This document shows positions 9,310-18,700 of a DNA stretch of 64,000 nucleotides, piece after piece. Made by a program: the position numbers and the translations under genes. The DNA comes from CBDCFV01 sp965216425. Lineage in GTDB: Bacteria > Chloroflexota > Dehalococcoidia > Lucifugimonadales > UBA3495. How positions within the stretch are numbered: the stretch's first letter is position 1; each line of letters begins with the position of its first letter. The DNA lies in NCBI GenBank assembly GCA_965216425.1, contig CBDCFV010000005.1:744001-808000 (forward strand). The letters run 5' to 3'. The notes beneath the pieces were generated by a model that saw nothing but the letters and a program-made list of their open reading frames with translations, made no database searches and had not been told where the DNA came from.

Positions 9310-9485
9310 GCGCAGGATTCAAACGCAAAAGCCCGCGTCGTGTCAAGTCTGTGCATCCCCAAGCCCAGAGCCTTTCCTCCAAGCCTTTTCGTCGCCACAA
9401 TCGTCGCGGTCCCGGGCCTTCAAGGCAACCTTCTGCCAAAGACCACGCCAGTCATCCGATGCAAACCACTCCCGGACCGGGACAA

Positions 9486-9541
9486 CTACTGACACTTGCC
9501 CTTTCCTTTCTCGGATAACAACACCCTACTATAGTACCTGT
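9486..9541 (+). promoter_or_regulatory. Conserved promoter-like box upstream of WFVA gene 1
   Basis: The segment from CTACTGACACTTGCC to CTACTATAGTAC aligns with boxes upstream of the two other WFVA genes, read on the gene strand. Shared parts are ACTGACAC, a TTGCC block, CTCG, and the TA-rich end CTACYATARTAC. The end looks like a -10 region, but the spacing to TTGCC is long, so the exact promoter elements are uncertain. Confidence 0.5.
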
Positions 9542-9586
9542 GCATCACAACTCCCCGCCGTTCATACAGCTCGGACGAGTGCGACC

Positions 9587-9626
9587 AAAACCGGTTGGTC
9601 AAATGGGAGCGCGGGCGTCCCGCCCG
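9587..9626. repeat. Palindromic repeat, GGGCGTCCCGCCCGC type, copy 2
   Basis: A second copy of the repeat at 4923-4962, sharing AACCGGTTG and ATGGGAGCGCGGGCGTCCC. Confidence 0.7.
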
Positions 9627-9682
9627 CACCAAGTAGGAACGCCCTTGCCCATACGCCGGGACCTGAGCAAGGGCGTGTCGTA

Positions 9683-9703
9683 AGGGCAACCCTTGTGGTT
9701 GCC
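9683..9703. repeat. GGGCAACC palindrome
   Basis: An inverted repeat GGGCAACC...GGTTGCCC. Other copies are at 26963-26983, 63313-63333 and 63362-63382, all intergenic. Confidence 0.7.
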
Positions 9704-9722
9704 CTGGCGCCTGGACTCGACG

Positions 9723-9764
9723 ATATCCTGAAAATCCTTAAATCCGGTAAATCCTGATTCAGAC
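9723..9764. repeat. Left inverted repeat flanking WFVA gene 1
   Basis: About 40 bp running from ATCCTGAAAATCC to AAATCCTGATTCAGAC. Its reverse complement is at 10159-10199 with only a few differences. A further direct-orientation copy (ATCCTGAAAATCC, then AATCCTGATTCAGAC) follows at 10205-10236. Confidence 0.8.
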
Positions 9765-9765
9765 A

Positions 9766-9803
9766 AATGTCAGGGAATGTCATGAAATGTCAGGCAATCT
9801 GAA
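9766..9803 (+). repeat. 10-bp iteron array 1
   Basis: Three units of exactly 10 bp (AATGTCAGGG, AATGTCATGA, AATGTCAGGC) and a partial fourth (AATCTG). The array ends 38 bp before the ATG of WFVA gene 1. The spacing of one helical turn suggests a binding site for a protein on one face of the DNA. Confidence 0.75.
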
Positions 9804-9840
9804 AATTTCGGCCCCGGATAAACTTAACGAGGTGACCCCC

Positions 9841-10155
9841 ATGAGTGAATTGAGATCCCTACGATCCCGCGTCAACGCCCTCCACCGGAAAATGGTCCAC
9901 GCCCTGGCGATCGTCAAGGTGCGCCGGATGGCCGACGACTATTGCCACCGCTGGTTCGTAGCCACGTCCAACCATGAACTCCCGCCCGACCCCCAACGCT
10001 TGATAAAGGGACTCGGCCAAGCCGGTCTCCGGCTCCCATCCTTCGCGTCGGCCAATAACTTTCTGGACGACTGCCGCCGCCGCAACACCGACCCCGACCC
10101 CCAGCGCCTGTTCCGTGTCCTTCTCCCTTGGGCCCGGCGCTCTCTCGCTTCTTAG
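9841..10155 (+). CDS. WFVA-family small basic protein 1 (unknown function)
   Basis: A 104-residue protein that I do not recognise, but with two paralogues in this window (27014-27340 and 59200-59526). The shared pattern is a basic N-terminal helix (RxRVxALxxK), a CHRWFVA block at residues 35-41, PLP/PPDP, AGLRLP, a conserved Asn (ANNFL) and a closing LLPW. The ATG at 9841 is preferred over 9787 because it has GAGGTGA upstream and gives the same N-terminus as the paralogues. The gene sits inside a 40-bp inverted-repeat pair and behind an iteron array, so it may be an autoregulating DNA-binding protein. That role is inference. Confidence 0.7.
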   Translation: MSELRSLRSRVNALHRKMVHALAIVKVRRMADDYCHRWFVATSNHELPPDPQRLIKGLGQAGLRLPSFASANNFLDDCRRRNTDPDPQRLFRVLLPWARRSLAS

Positions 10156-10158
10156 CTT

Positions 10159-10199
10159 GTCTGAATCAGGATTTGCCGGATTAGGTGATTTTCAGGATC
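10159..10199. repeat. Right inverted repeat flanking WFVA gene 1
   Basis: Begins GTCTGAATCAGGATTTGCCG directly after the stop of the small gene and is the reverse complement of 9723-9764. Together they give the locus the shape of a 0.48 kb mobile element. Confidence 0.8.
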
Positions 10200-10341
10200 A
10201 GAAGCATCCTGAAAATCCTTTAATCCTGATTCAGACCTTTGCCACTCGTATGAACTACCCACCGCCGCGTGTCTTATGCTATCGTGGATTGACTGGGCAC
10301 AGGCCGGATTCACAGGTCTAAACGCTGGCTGGAGCAGTTCG

Positions 10342-12618
10342 ATGGCTACGATTACCTTGGATTCCGGCGCAACATTGCAGGTCGCGGATGTGTTGTTCGA
10401 CTTCATGCGGGACGAGGCTCTGCCCGGCTCCGAATGGACGCCGGAGGAGGTGTTTCGGTCCTTGGGCCGCCTGGTCCAGGAGTTCGAACCCAGGAACCGG
10501 GAGCTTCTGGCCAAGCGCGATGAGGCGCAAAGGCGTATCGATGCCTTCTACATTTCCAAGAGGGCTGGGGGCTGGCGCCCAACCCGGGAGTCCGCCGATA
10601 CGGATGCCTTGGAATTGGAGAGGTTCCTGGTTGAGATAGGTTGCTTGGACGCTGAGCCGGACGCCGGCTTCACCATGACCACTCCCCAACTGGACCCGGA
10701 GATGGACCAGAACGGGCCCGAGTTGGTTACGCCGGTGACCAACGCCAGCATGGCCGTGGGCGGCGCCAACGCCCGTTGGGGCAGCCTGTACGACGCCTAC
10801 TACCTGAGCGACATACACCCGGAGATCGACCGGCAGACCCAACAGCCCGCCCGTCTCAGGATGGTCGTGGAGGAGACCAATCGGTTCCTTGACCAACATG
10901 TTGCCCAGTGGGACGGCGGCGTAATCTTCGACGACATCGTCTCATACAAGGTTATGCCCAACAGCCAGGGAAGGCGCGAGTTGAGGGGCGTAAACTCCGC
11001 CGGTGAAGAGTTCGGCCTGCGGGAACCGGAGAAATTCGTGGGGTTCAACCTGGATGAAGATGGACAACCGGCGGAGTTTTTTCTGGAGAACAACGGGCTG
11101 AAGATACAGTTCCAGCTATACGAAGGAGGCCGTGTACACCCGGAAATCGGCCAGTTCAAAGACCTGGTGGTTGAGTCGGCCGTCACCAACATCGTTGACT
11201 TCGAAGACGCCGTGGCCATCGTCGACGCCGAGGACATGGTCGCGGGCCTGCGCAATTACTTGGGATTGATGAGGGGAGACCTTCATGCCCACGGCTCTCG
11301 CGGCAATCTGAAGACAATCAATTCTGACAAGACCTGCTGGGATGTACTCGGGAATTCTCAAACGTTCAAGGCCACCAGCCTGATGTCGGTGAGAAACGTG
11401 TCTCTCCACATGTACACCGGCATGGTGCAGTTGGACGGCCGGGATATTCCCGAGAGGATTCTGGGGGTGTTTCTGACTACCCTGATCACGTCCCTTCACG
11501 ATAACGGCTCCAGCGGAGAAGGGCGGCTCACCGGCCGTGGCGAAGGCGCGATGCCGGCCCGCGGTCCGAACAGCAGCCGGGGGTATTTCTACCAAGTGAC
11601 CCCAAAGCTCCAGACACGGGAAGAGGTGGCCGGGCAGGTACGGTTCTTCGAGGCGGTCGAGGCCACGCTGGGACTGCCCAACGGCGTCATCCTCATAGGA
11701 ATCATGAACGAGGAACTGGGTATGACGCTCCAGCTTGCCGAGGCTCTCAGGGCAGCCCAGAGCCGGGTCTTTTTCATCAATACCGGGTTCCTGGACCGCA
11801 CAGGCTCTCAAATCCGGGTGCAGATTCAGGCCGGTCCGGTCGACCTGCGGGACGACCTTACCCGGGAGACATTCAACACCAGTTACGAACTGCACAACGT
11901 GGACGTGGGGATTCGGGCCGGGGTGCATACCCACGGCAAAATCGGCAAGGGAATGCAGGTCAGGAATCGGGCGATGGCCGAAATGCTGGAAAGGAAAATC
12001 GACCAGCCCCGCACCGGCGGCAACACCGCTTGGGTACCCGCGCCGTACCCCAGCGACATCCACGCAATGCACTATCACATGGTGGACGTGGATCAAGTCC
12101 AGCGGACAATGGAAGACTCTCCCGCGCTTAACATACTCCGGCGGGCGCTGCTGACGTTCCCGCTGTTGGACCAAGACAAGCTGCACACGCCCGAGACCAA
12201 ACGGGACCTCCTTTTGCGTTACCTCCATAGCATGATGGCTTACGTGGCCCCCTGGGTCCACCAAGGAATCGGGTGCACCGGCGTGCTCAACTTTGACCAA
12301 ATCGAGGAAATGAAAGACCGGGCCACCGAGAGAATCGACAGTGCCCTGATTGCCAACTGGAAGCTTCACAATGTCATTACCCAGGAAGACATCGAAAACG
12401 CTGTCAGGGACACGGCTGGGATCGTGGACGAGCAGAACGCGAACAATCCCGCGCACATAGCCATGACCGATACTCAAGAGAAGCGGGACAATCTGATGAA
12501 AGACCCGGCCGTAATGGCGGTGCTGCAGATTATCGAAGAAGCCCTGTCCTCCACCAGCGCCTACGTTGAACCGGCGCTTTTCAGGAATCGCCGGACTTTC
12601 AAGACCACCGTGGGCTAG
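10342..12618 (+). CDS. glcB: Malate synthase G
   Basis: This enzyme condenses glyoxylate with acetyl-CoA to make malate. With the ATG at 10342 (GGAGCAG upstream) the protein has 758 residues, a little longer than E. coli GlcB (723). Family landmarks are present: LGLMRGDL, SVRNVSLHM with the catalytic Arg, VFFINTGFLDRTG with the metal-binding Asp, TAWVPAPYPSDIHAMHYH, and MKDRATERIDSALIANW with the catalytic Asp. The usual GIMDEERRT is GIMNEELGMT here, keeping the metal-binding Glu. No isocitrate lyase is nearby, so glyoxylate may come from another route. The 3' end overlaps the convergent UMF1 gene by 4 bp. Confidence 0.92.
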   Translation: MATITLDSGATLQVADVLFDFMRDEALPGSEWTPEEVFRSLGRLVQEFEPRNRELLAKRDEAQRRIDAFYISKRAGGWRPTRESADTDALELERFLVEIGCLDAEPDAGFTMTTPQLDPEMDQNGPELVTPVTNASMAVGGANARWGSLYDAYYLSDIHPEIDRQTQQPARLRMVVEETNRFLDQHVAQWDGGVIFDDIVSYKVMPNSQGRRELRGVNSAGEEFGLREPEKFVGFNLDEDGQPAEFFLENNGLKIQFQLYEGGRVHPEIGQFKDLVVESAVTNIVDFEDAVAIVDAEDMVAGLRNYLGLMRGDLHAHGSRGNLKTINSDKTCWDVLGNSQTFKATSLMSVRNVSLHMYTGMVQLDGRDIPERILGVFLTTLITSLHDNGSSGEGRLTGRGEGAMPARGPNSSRGYFYQVTPKLQTREEVAGQVRFFEAVEATLGLPNGVILIGIMNEELGMTLQLAEALRAAQSRVFFINTGFLDRTGSQIRVQIQAGPVDLRDDLTRETFNTSYELHNVDVGIRAGVHTHGKIGKGMQVRNRAMAEMLERKIDQPRTGGNTAWVPAPYPSDIHAMHYHMVDVDQVQRTMEDSPALNILRRALLTFPLLDQDKLHTPETKRDLLLRYLHSMMAYVAPWVHQGIGCTGVLNFDQIEEMKDRATERIDSALIANWKLHNVITQEDIENAVRDTAGIVDEQNANNPAHIAMTDTQEKRDNLMKDPAVMAVLQIIEEALSSTSAYVEPALFRNRRTFKTTVG

Positions 12619-14345
12619 GAGGACCGGCCTTCCCGGGCCGGACGGCTTTCCGCCTCGGCGACGCGCGCCCCTTCCGCCACGTCCACCCGGGCGAGGACAA
12701 TCGTGCCCGCGACGATCATTATCAAGATCGATGTCACCGCGACGCGGGTATCGAATACCGCTGTAGCCAGGATATACAACATCGGGCCGAACACGGAAGA
12801 CGCCCTGCTCATAAATCCAAAGAACGAGAAGAATTCGCCGCTGCGCGATTGGGGGGTAATCTGGGCGAACAGGCTTCTGGCGAGAGCCTGGCTGCCGCCG
12901 ATTACCAGCCCGACGGAGGTCCCAAGAAGCAGCCACTGGTAGCCGGCGTCCAGTCCAAGCGGCTCCCAGAGCGCGGCACGGACCGCCGAAGGCCACCAGT
13001 CCAGCGGGCCGTCGCCCAGCACGGCGGGGTGGGCGGGACCAACGGCGGACTGGCCGTCCATGTCGCCGCCCCGGAACGACATGCTGTAAGCCACGCCGCC
13101 TGAACCTTGTACAGCCTCTGGCAGGCTCCGGACCGCTTGGGGCTTCAGGACGGCGCCCTTGCTTAGGATCCAGCGCTCGCCTTCCCACCGCATCTCGAAC
13201 CCGTAGTCCGGCAACTCCGGGGCAGCATCGATGATATAGTCGTTGGAGGCTTGGCGATAGCTCAATTGAAAGTCGAAGTCGTCATGTTCTTTGGGCCATA
13301 GCGGGGCTATTGCGACTCCGAAAAAGAGAACAACGCTCCAGCCGGCCAAGGCCGCCATCAAAGCCCGCTTGGTGGAAATCTTCTCCGCAAGCCATCCGAA
13401 GGCCTTGGCGCCGGGTACTGCGACAAACTGGATGATCACAATCGTCGCCATGTTGAAAGCGAGGGATATGCCTATCGTGTCGGCGGCGAAGGCCCCGGCA
13501 ATGGCCAGGGCCGTCTGAACGCCGTCATTGAACATGACGTAGGCTGCCAGGAACACCAGGACTACCCGGAACCGCGCAAGCTCGCGGAACGTCTTACCCA
13601 GTTCGCGGAATCCCATGGAAATCGCTGATACCGCCGTCAATCGGCCAGCGGTACGATTGACCGGGGGTTCTGGCAATACCCGCAGCGTCCAGACCGCCCA
13701 CCCGAACCACCAGACCCCAATCGAGGCGATAGAGCCTCTCGTAACCAGATCTGCGATCCCGGAATCCTTCGTCGCCAGAATCAACGCCAGATGGACTAGC
13801 AGGAGTAGTCCTCCCCCTGCGTAGCCGTAGGCGAAGCCGCGGCTGCTGATGTCGTCCAGCAGGTGCCTTGGCCCCATGTGCGGCAGGAATGCGTTGTAGA
13901 ACACCAGGGACCCGGCGAAACCGACATTCGCCAATGTGAACATGCCAAACAGCCACGCCCATGGCTGCCCTGTATAAGCGGAGAAGAAGGCCAATACCGT
14001 AAAGAACGCACCCGCGGCTGTATAGGTCCAGAGAAGCGCTTTCTTGATAGGTATCCGGTCTGAGATTACGCCCAGCAGCGGGCTGGAGACGGCGACGGTT
14101 GCCGTCGAGATGGCGACTCCCAGGCTCCACATTGAGCTGGGCGTAAAAGTGACTCCCAGGAAGGTGGCGTTCTCGCCCAGAGCCTCTTTGAACAAGAGCA
14201 CGAAGTACACGGGAAAGATGGCGGCGACGCCGGAAGTGGCGAAGGCGGAGTTCGCCCAGTCGTACATGCACCAAGCACGAATTATGCTGCGTTGCCGTAC
14301 CGGCAAATCCTTGAATTTCATCAAATCCGTCAATCCATCTGCCAT
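12615..14345 (-). CDS. UMF1/Atg22-type MFS transporter
   Basis: The 576-residue protein has about 12 membrane segments and the Atg22/UMF1 signature near the N-terminus (AWCMYDWANSAFATSG). A soluble segment of about 110 residues (roughly residues 350-460, including DDFDFQLSYRQ and GFEMRWEGERW) interrupts the membrane part before the last four helices, which is longer than usual. Bacterial members are thought to be amino-acid or metabolite exporters; the substrate here is unknown. An alternative start at codon 9 (MKFKDLPV) is possible. It is divergent from amt. Confidence 0.85.
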   Translation of the reverse strand: MADGLTDLMKFKDLPVRQRSIIRAWCMYDWANSAFATSGVAAIFPVYFVLLFKEALGENATFLGVTFTPSSMWSLGVAISTATVAVSSPLLGVISDRIPIKKALLWTYTAAGAFFTVLAFFSAYTGQPWAWLFGMFTLANVGFAGSLVFYNAFLPHMGPRHLLDDISSRGFAYGYAGGGLLLLVHLALILATKDSGIADLVTRGSIASIGVWWFGWAVWTLRVLPEPPVNRTAGRLTAVSAISMGFRELGKTFRELARFRVVLVFLAAYVMFNDGVQTALAIAGAFAADTIGISLAFNMATIVIIQFVAVPGAKAFGWLAEKISTKRALMAALAGWSVVLFFGVAIAPLWPKEHDDFDFQLSYRQASNDYIIDAAPELPDYGFEMRWEGERWILSKGAVLKPQAVRSLPEAVQGSGGVAYSMSFRGGDMDGQSAVGPAHPAVLGDGPLDWWPSAVRAALWEPLGLDAGYQWLLLGTSVGLVIGGSQALARSLFAQITPQSRSGEFFSFFGFMSRASSVFGPMLYILATAVFDTRVAVTSILIMIVAGTIVLARVDVAEGARVAEAESRPAREGRSS

Positions 14346-14373
14346 GTCGGCCTGTCCCAGTCCATCCGCAAGA

Positions 14374-14402
14374 TTGAAAACCGGGCACTGCCCTACTATA
14401 CT
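14374..14402 (+). promoter_or_regulatory. Sigma-70-type promoter for amt
   Basis: TTGAAA at 14374-14379, a 17-bp spacer and TATACT at 14397-14402. The -10 is 42 bp upstream of the amt start. Confidence 0.6.
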
Positions 14403-14444
14403 ATGCCCCCAGTTGCGGGGAGCTAATCAACCCGGTCAGGGGAG

Positions 14445-15674
14445 ATGATGATCGATAGCGGCGATACTGCTTGGGTTCTGACCTCGTCCGCGCTGGTTTT
14501 CATTATGGTGCCGGGTCTGGCGTTCTTTTACGCAGGGCTTGTTCGCAGCAAGAACGCACTGAGCACCCTCATGCAGTCCTTCATCGCACTTGCTATCGTG
14601 GGCCTGTCCTGGATTCTGTGGGGATACAGCCTGGCTTTCGGCCCCGATATTGGCGGCTTTATCGGAAATCTTCAGTGGGCCGGACTCCACGGGGTGTCCG
14701 CCACCGAGGCCGGGCCGTATGCGGACACGATTCCGCACCAAGCCTTTATGGTCTTCCAAGCAAAGTTCGCCATCATCACGCCAGCGCTGATTGCCGGCGC
14801 TTTCGCCGAACGGATTAAGTTCAGCACTTTCGTAATCTTCATAATTGCTTGGTCGACCATCGTATACCCTCCGCTGGCGCACTGGATGTGGGGAGCCGGT
14901 GGTTGGCTGGGCGAGATGGGCGCCAAAGACTTTGCCGGCGGCACGGTGGTCCACATCAGTTCCGGGGCCGCCGCTCTCGCCGCGGCAATCATCTTTGGGC
15001 GGCGTTTGGGGTTCGGTCAAGCGGAAATGAATCCCCATAACGTGCCCTTCGTAGTGTTGGGCGCTTCCCTGCTCTGGTTTGGCTGGTTTGGCTTCAACGC
15101 CGGCAGTGCCTTGACCTCGATGGCAGCAGCCACCTCCGCTTTTGTAGTAACCCATGCTTCGGCTGCAACTGCCGCGGTGGTTTGGGTTGCGCTGGACTGG
15201 ATATTGAACCGGAGGCCCAGCGTTGTGGGAGCGGCGACCGGAGCGGTGGCGGGACTGGCAACCATCACCCCGGCATCCGGCTTCGTAGGCCCCATACCGG
15301 CAGTGATCATCGGGCTTGGCGCCGGCGCCCTGTGCTACACCGCCGTTTGGCTGAAGACCCGATTGAGGCTTGACGACTCTCTCGACGTTTGGGCGATCCA
15401 CGGAGTGGGAGGCATCTGGGGCATGTTGGCCGCCGGTCTCTTCATTGGCGTGGGCTTCATGACTATCAGTGAACTCACCGACTTGAGCAGGGGTGAGCAG
15501 GTCCTGAGGCAGCTACTGGCGATAGGCGTATCCTTCGGCTGGGCCTTCGTCACAACCATGGGAATACTGTTAGTCCTGAAATACACCATAGGGCTGAGGG
15601 TGAACGAGCAGCAGGAAGAAGAGGGACTGGATATCTCCCAACACGGCGAAGAAGCCTACGCCGTGCGCCCATAG
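14445..15674 (+). CDS. amt: Ammonium transporter Amt
   Basis: The 409-residue protein has eleven membrane segments and typical Amt blocks: AWVLTSSALVFIMVPGLAFFYAGLVR at the start (pore-gating Phe region), FAIITPALIAGAFAERIKF, DFAGGTVVHISSGAAAL with the first pore His, and WAIHGVGGIWGMLAAGLF with the second. It conducts ammonium or ammonia across the cell membrane. No glnK is adjacent, which is somewhat unusual because amt is usually paired with a PII gene. The start ATG follows GGGGAGATG. Confidence 0.95.
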   Translation: MMIDSGDTAWVLTSSALVFIMVPGLAFFYAGLVRSKNALSTLMQSFIALAIVGLSWILWGYSLAFGPDIGGFIGNLQWAGLHGVSATEAGPYADTIPHQAFMVFQAKFAIITPALIAGAFAERIKFSTFVIFIIAWSTIVYPPLAHWMWGAGGWLGEMGAKDFAGGTVVHISSGAAALAAAIIFGRRLGFGQAEMNPHNVPFVVLGASLLWFGWFGFNAGSALTSMAAATSAFVVTHASAATAAVVWVALDWILNRRPSVVGAATGAVAGLATITPASGFVGPIPAVIIGLGAGALCYTAVWLKTRLRLDDSLDVWAIHGVGGIWGMLAAGLFIGVGFMTISELTDLSRGEQVLRQLLAIGVSFGWAFVTTMGILLVLKYTIGLRVNEQQEEEGLDISQHGEEAYAVRP

Positions 15675-15736
15675 CCGGACACTGGTGGAAGAGGGGACCT
15701 GTGAGGTCCCCAGTCAACCACAATACGTTTGCACCG

Positions 15737-18700
15737 TTAGTAAGACAGCTTGGACAATCTTCTCCCTTTGGAGAGGATCAGTACGGAGCCTATCATGGCG
15801 GCGGATACGCCGGTCAGGACTATCACCAACAGCCACGACGGCAGGTCCGCTTCCTGGTCCACGACAGCCTGCTCCGTAGCCGGAGGGACCGGGGACGGCT
15901 CCAAGACCGCCAACGGGGGAACCAGTTTCGGGGCCGCTGTGGGCTCCACTGGCAACGGTGCCGCCGGGGGCGCATCCTTTAGCCGGACTGCCGGCACGGG
16001 AGTCGGCGCAGCCGTGGGCGCGGGAGTTGGTGGGGCCACTGTCGGGACGGGACTCGGCGGCACAGGAGTTGGCGCAACGGTCGGAGACAGCACGGCAGGC
16101 ACAGGCGCCGGTGGGACGGGAGTTGGCGCGGCAGTCGGAGGCGGCATGATGGGAGTCGGTGGAGCCACGGTGGGCGCGGGCGTTGGCTTAGGCGCGGCCG
16201 TGGGCGGCGCTTCGGTCGCGTCCTGCACCCTGACTCTGAACACTTGGGTCGCTGTCTCCCTATCCGGGTCTGAGGCCACCACTACGATTGCCGCGTTCCC
16301 GATGCCAACCGGCGTGATGGTGATATACCCTCCGCTCATCGATACCATGACTACCGAGGCGTTCGACGACGCAGCGGAGAAGGCCAAGCCGTCTTCGTCA
16401 CTGAAATTGTCGGCGACGTTTATCGTCGTCTGGTCGGCGCCCTCCACTAATATCGGTGATTGGACCTCAGAGACCGCCGCCGGCGGCTGGTTGGGCTTCT
16501 TCACCGTCGCCGTGATTGTCCCGGATACCGCCGCCCCATGATCGTCTTTGGCTGTTGTCGTAATGGTGGTCGTGCCGATGCCTACGGGGGTGATAGCCAA
16601 AACGCTGCCGGTCATCGTCACCGTGGCCACACCCTGGTCCGATGAAGAAGCGGTGTAAGACAACTGGTCACGGTCACTGAAGTAGCTGCCTACGTCCAGC
16701 ATCGTAGCCCCTCGGTCTATCCTGATGGATTGGAGCGGCACCGGACCCACCATCACCGGCGGTGTGTTGGCCTCCCGCACCCTTACCCTTATGTCCTGGG
16801 CAACCTTTCCTCCTCTGGGGTCGGTTGCGGTCACGGTAACCACCGCTTGTCCGAGGCCAACAGGGTTCAAGACAACCTGATTGCCGGTCACCGTTGCCGT
16901 TACCATCGACACATCAGAAGATGAGGCGGTATAGGTCAACTTGGCTCCTTCGGGGTCCAGGAAGTTGAAGGAGGCATTCACCGACACCGTACCACTACCC
17001 AATTCCATGGTTCGAGCCGGAATGGAACCGACCGCGTTTGGCGGCTTGTTGGTCACCAGGGGAGGCGCGTAACCTCCTCCGCCCCCGCCTCCTCCGCCCC
17101 TCGACCTGCGGCTGCGCGGCCGGGATTCCGGCTGCTGCTGCGGCTCAACGTTCATCAGCGACCCCGGCGACGTAGGCGTATTGGGCGTATTGGGCGTATT
17201 GGGGTTATTGGCCTTGGTCGCCGAGGCCGGCGTGGTCACAGTGTACTGGCTGAAGCTCCGGATGTTTGTTATGGTGACCGTGGCATCGCCATCGGCTATG
17301 TTTGGCGTGATTGTGTAACACTCTTTGGGCGGGTCCGCGGCTACGTCAGGGCACTTCGATACTACACCCCACGGGTTGGACCCTCTGCGTTTCCACAGGC
17401 TCAGGTTGCCCTCCTCGTAAGTGTCCTTCAGCGCGCTCCACGTCGTTGCGTCGAGTTCTATGGTCAGAGTAGCCGGGTCCTCGTCATCGGGCATAGCGGT
17501 TTCCGACAGCGGGGTAACCCCGTCGGTCTCGAACAGGTCCACTTCCACGCAAAGTTGCGACGCGACGGCAGACGAGGGCGTACCGCATTCGTCGTCGGCA
17601 ACCGAGTCGACCTTGATTATAAAATCCTGGCTGACGAAGCCGCCCGGGATATCGACAGTAGTCGTTGTATCTCCGTCCGATGATGTCACTATATTCCCTG
17701 TCGCAGCGTTGACCAAGCCAATCCATTCGGTTGGAGAGGTGCGGATGGCCAGCAGAACGTAAGCGGCGCCCTTGCTGCCGGAAACGCCGGACGCACCAAC
17801 CACCAGTGTATTACCGTCCAGGGCCACCGAGGACCCATAATCGTCATTCGCGGCGCCGTTGGAGGCCAGCAGGACGTGCGGCTGCACGATGGGCGACGCC
17901 CATCCGGCGCCGGGATTCTTGAACACCTGCACCGACCCGGCGTGATCGTTGTCGGCTTGGGTCCCGCGGGACACGGCGAGGTAATCCCCGCTCAGGGCTA
18001 CGCTGTCGCCGAACCGGTCTCCGGCATCCACCCCCACGCCGGTCAGCACGACCGCCTCGGTCCACGCGGCTCCACTCTTGGTGAACACGTACGCCGCACC
18101 CGACTTGTCGTGCTGAGGCGCACCAACGGCAAGGGCGTTGCCGTCCAAATTCAACGACCAGCCGAATTGGTCCCCATCTTGTTCGTTCGCCGGGGTCACC
18201 GCGGTGCCGGTAGGATCGCTGTCCGTTGTCCAACCGCCCGAAGGCTTGGTAAACACGTACACCTTCTCGGCTCCGGTAGATCCCACTGCCACGGTGTGGC
18301 CATCAACATCCACCGTCTTTCCGAACAAGCCGTTGGCAACCGGGTCCGGCGCCCGCAGCTTGGCTACTTGGTCAGTATTAGCCCAAGCGGCCCAGCCGTT
18401 GGTTGGCTTGGTGTACACGTACGCCACTCCGGCGTCAGCTACCGTACTGGACTGGCCGTCCGTATCATCCTTGGTTTGTGCCCCCACAATGATGGTGTCT
18501 CCACTGATAGCCACCGACTCTCCGAACCCGTCGCCGGCTGTGACGCCGGTAGCGGTGAGCGTGGCGTCCGGGGTATTGCTGGCCTCCCAGCCGTTAGTCG
18601 GCTTGACGAACACGTACACCTTGCCTTCAGCGGTACCGGTGGCAGGCGATGTGCCCACCACGATGGTGTCGCCGTCTATTGCAACCGAATAGCCGAATTC

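Noticed and set aside
9686..9830. WFVA proteins as REP-associated transposases
   Set aside because: REPs are nearby in one case only, and the proteins lack the Tyr and paired His motifs of such transposases.
11116..13188. 690-residue minus-strand ORF across malate synthase G
   Set aside because: It overlaps a clear malate synthase gene and part of the UMF1 gene in another frame and has no protein features of its own.
14436..15401. 321-residue minus-strand ORF opposite amt
   Set aside because: Amt on the plus strand is unmistakable; this frame is Gly/Arg/His-rich noise.
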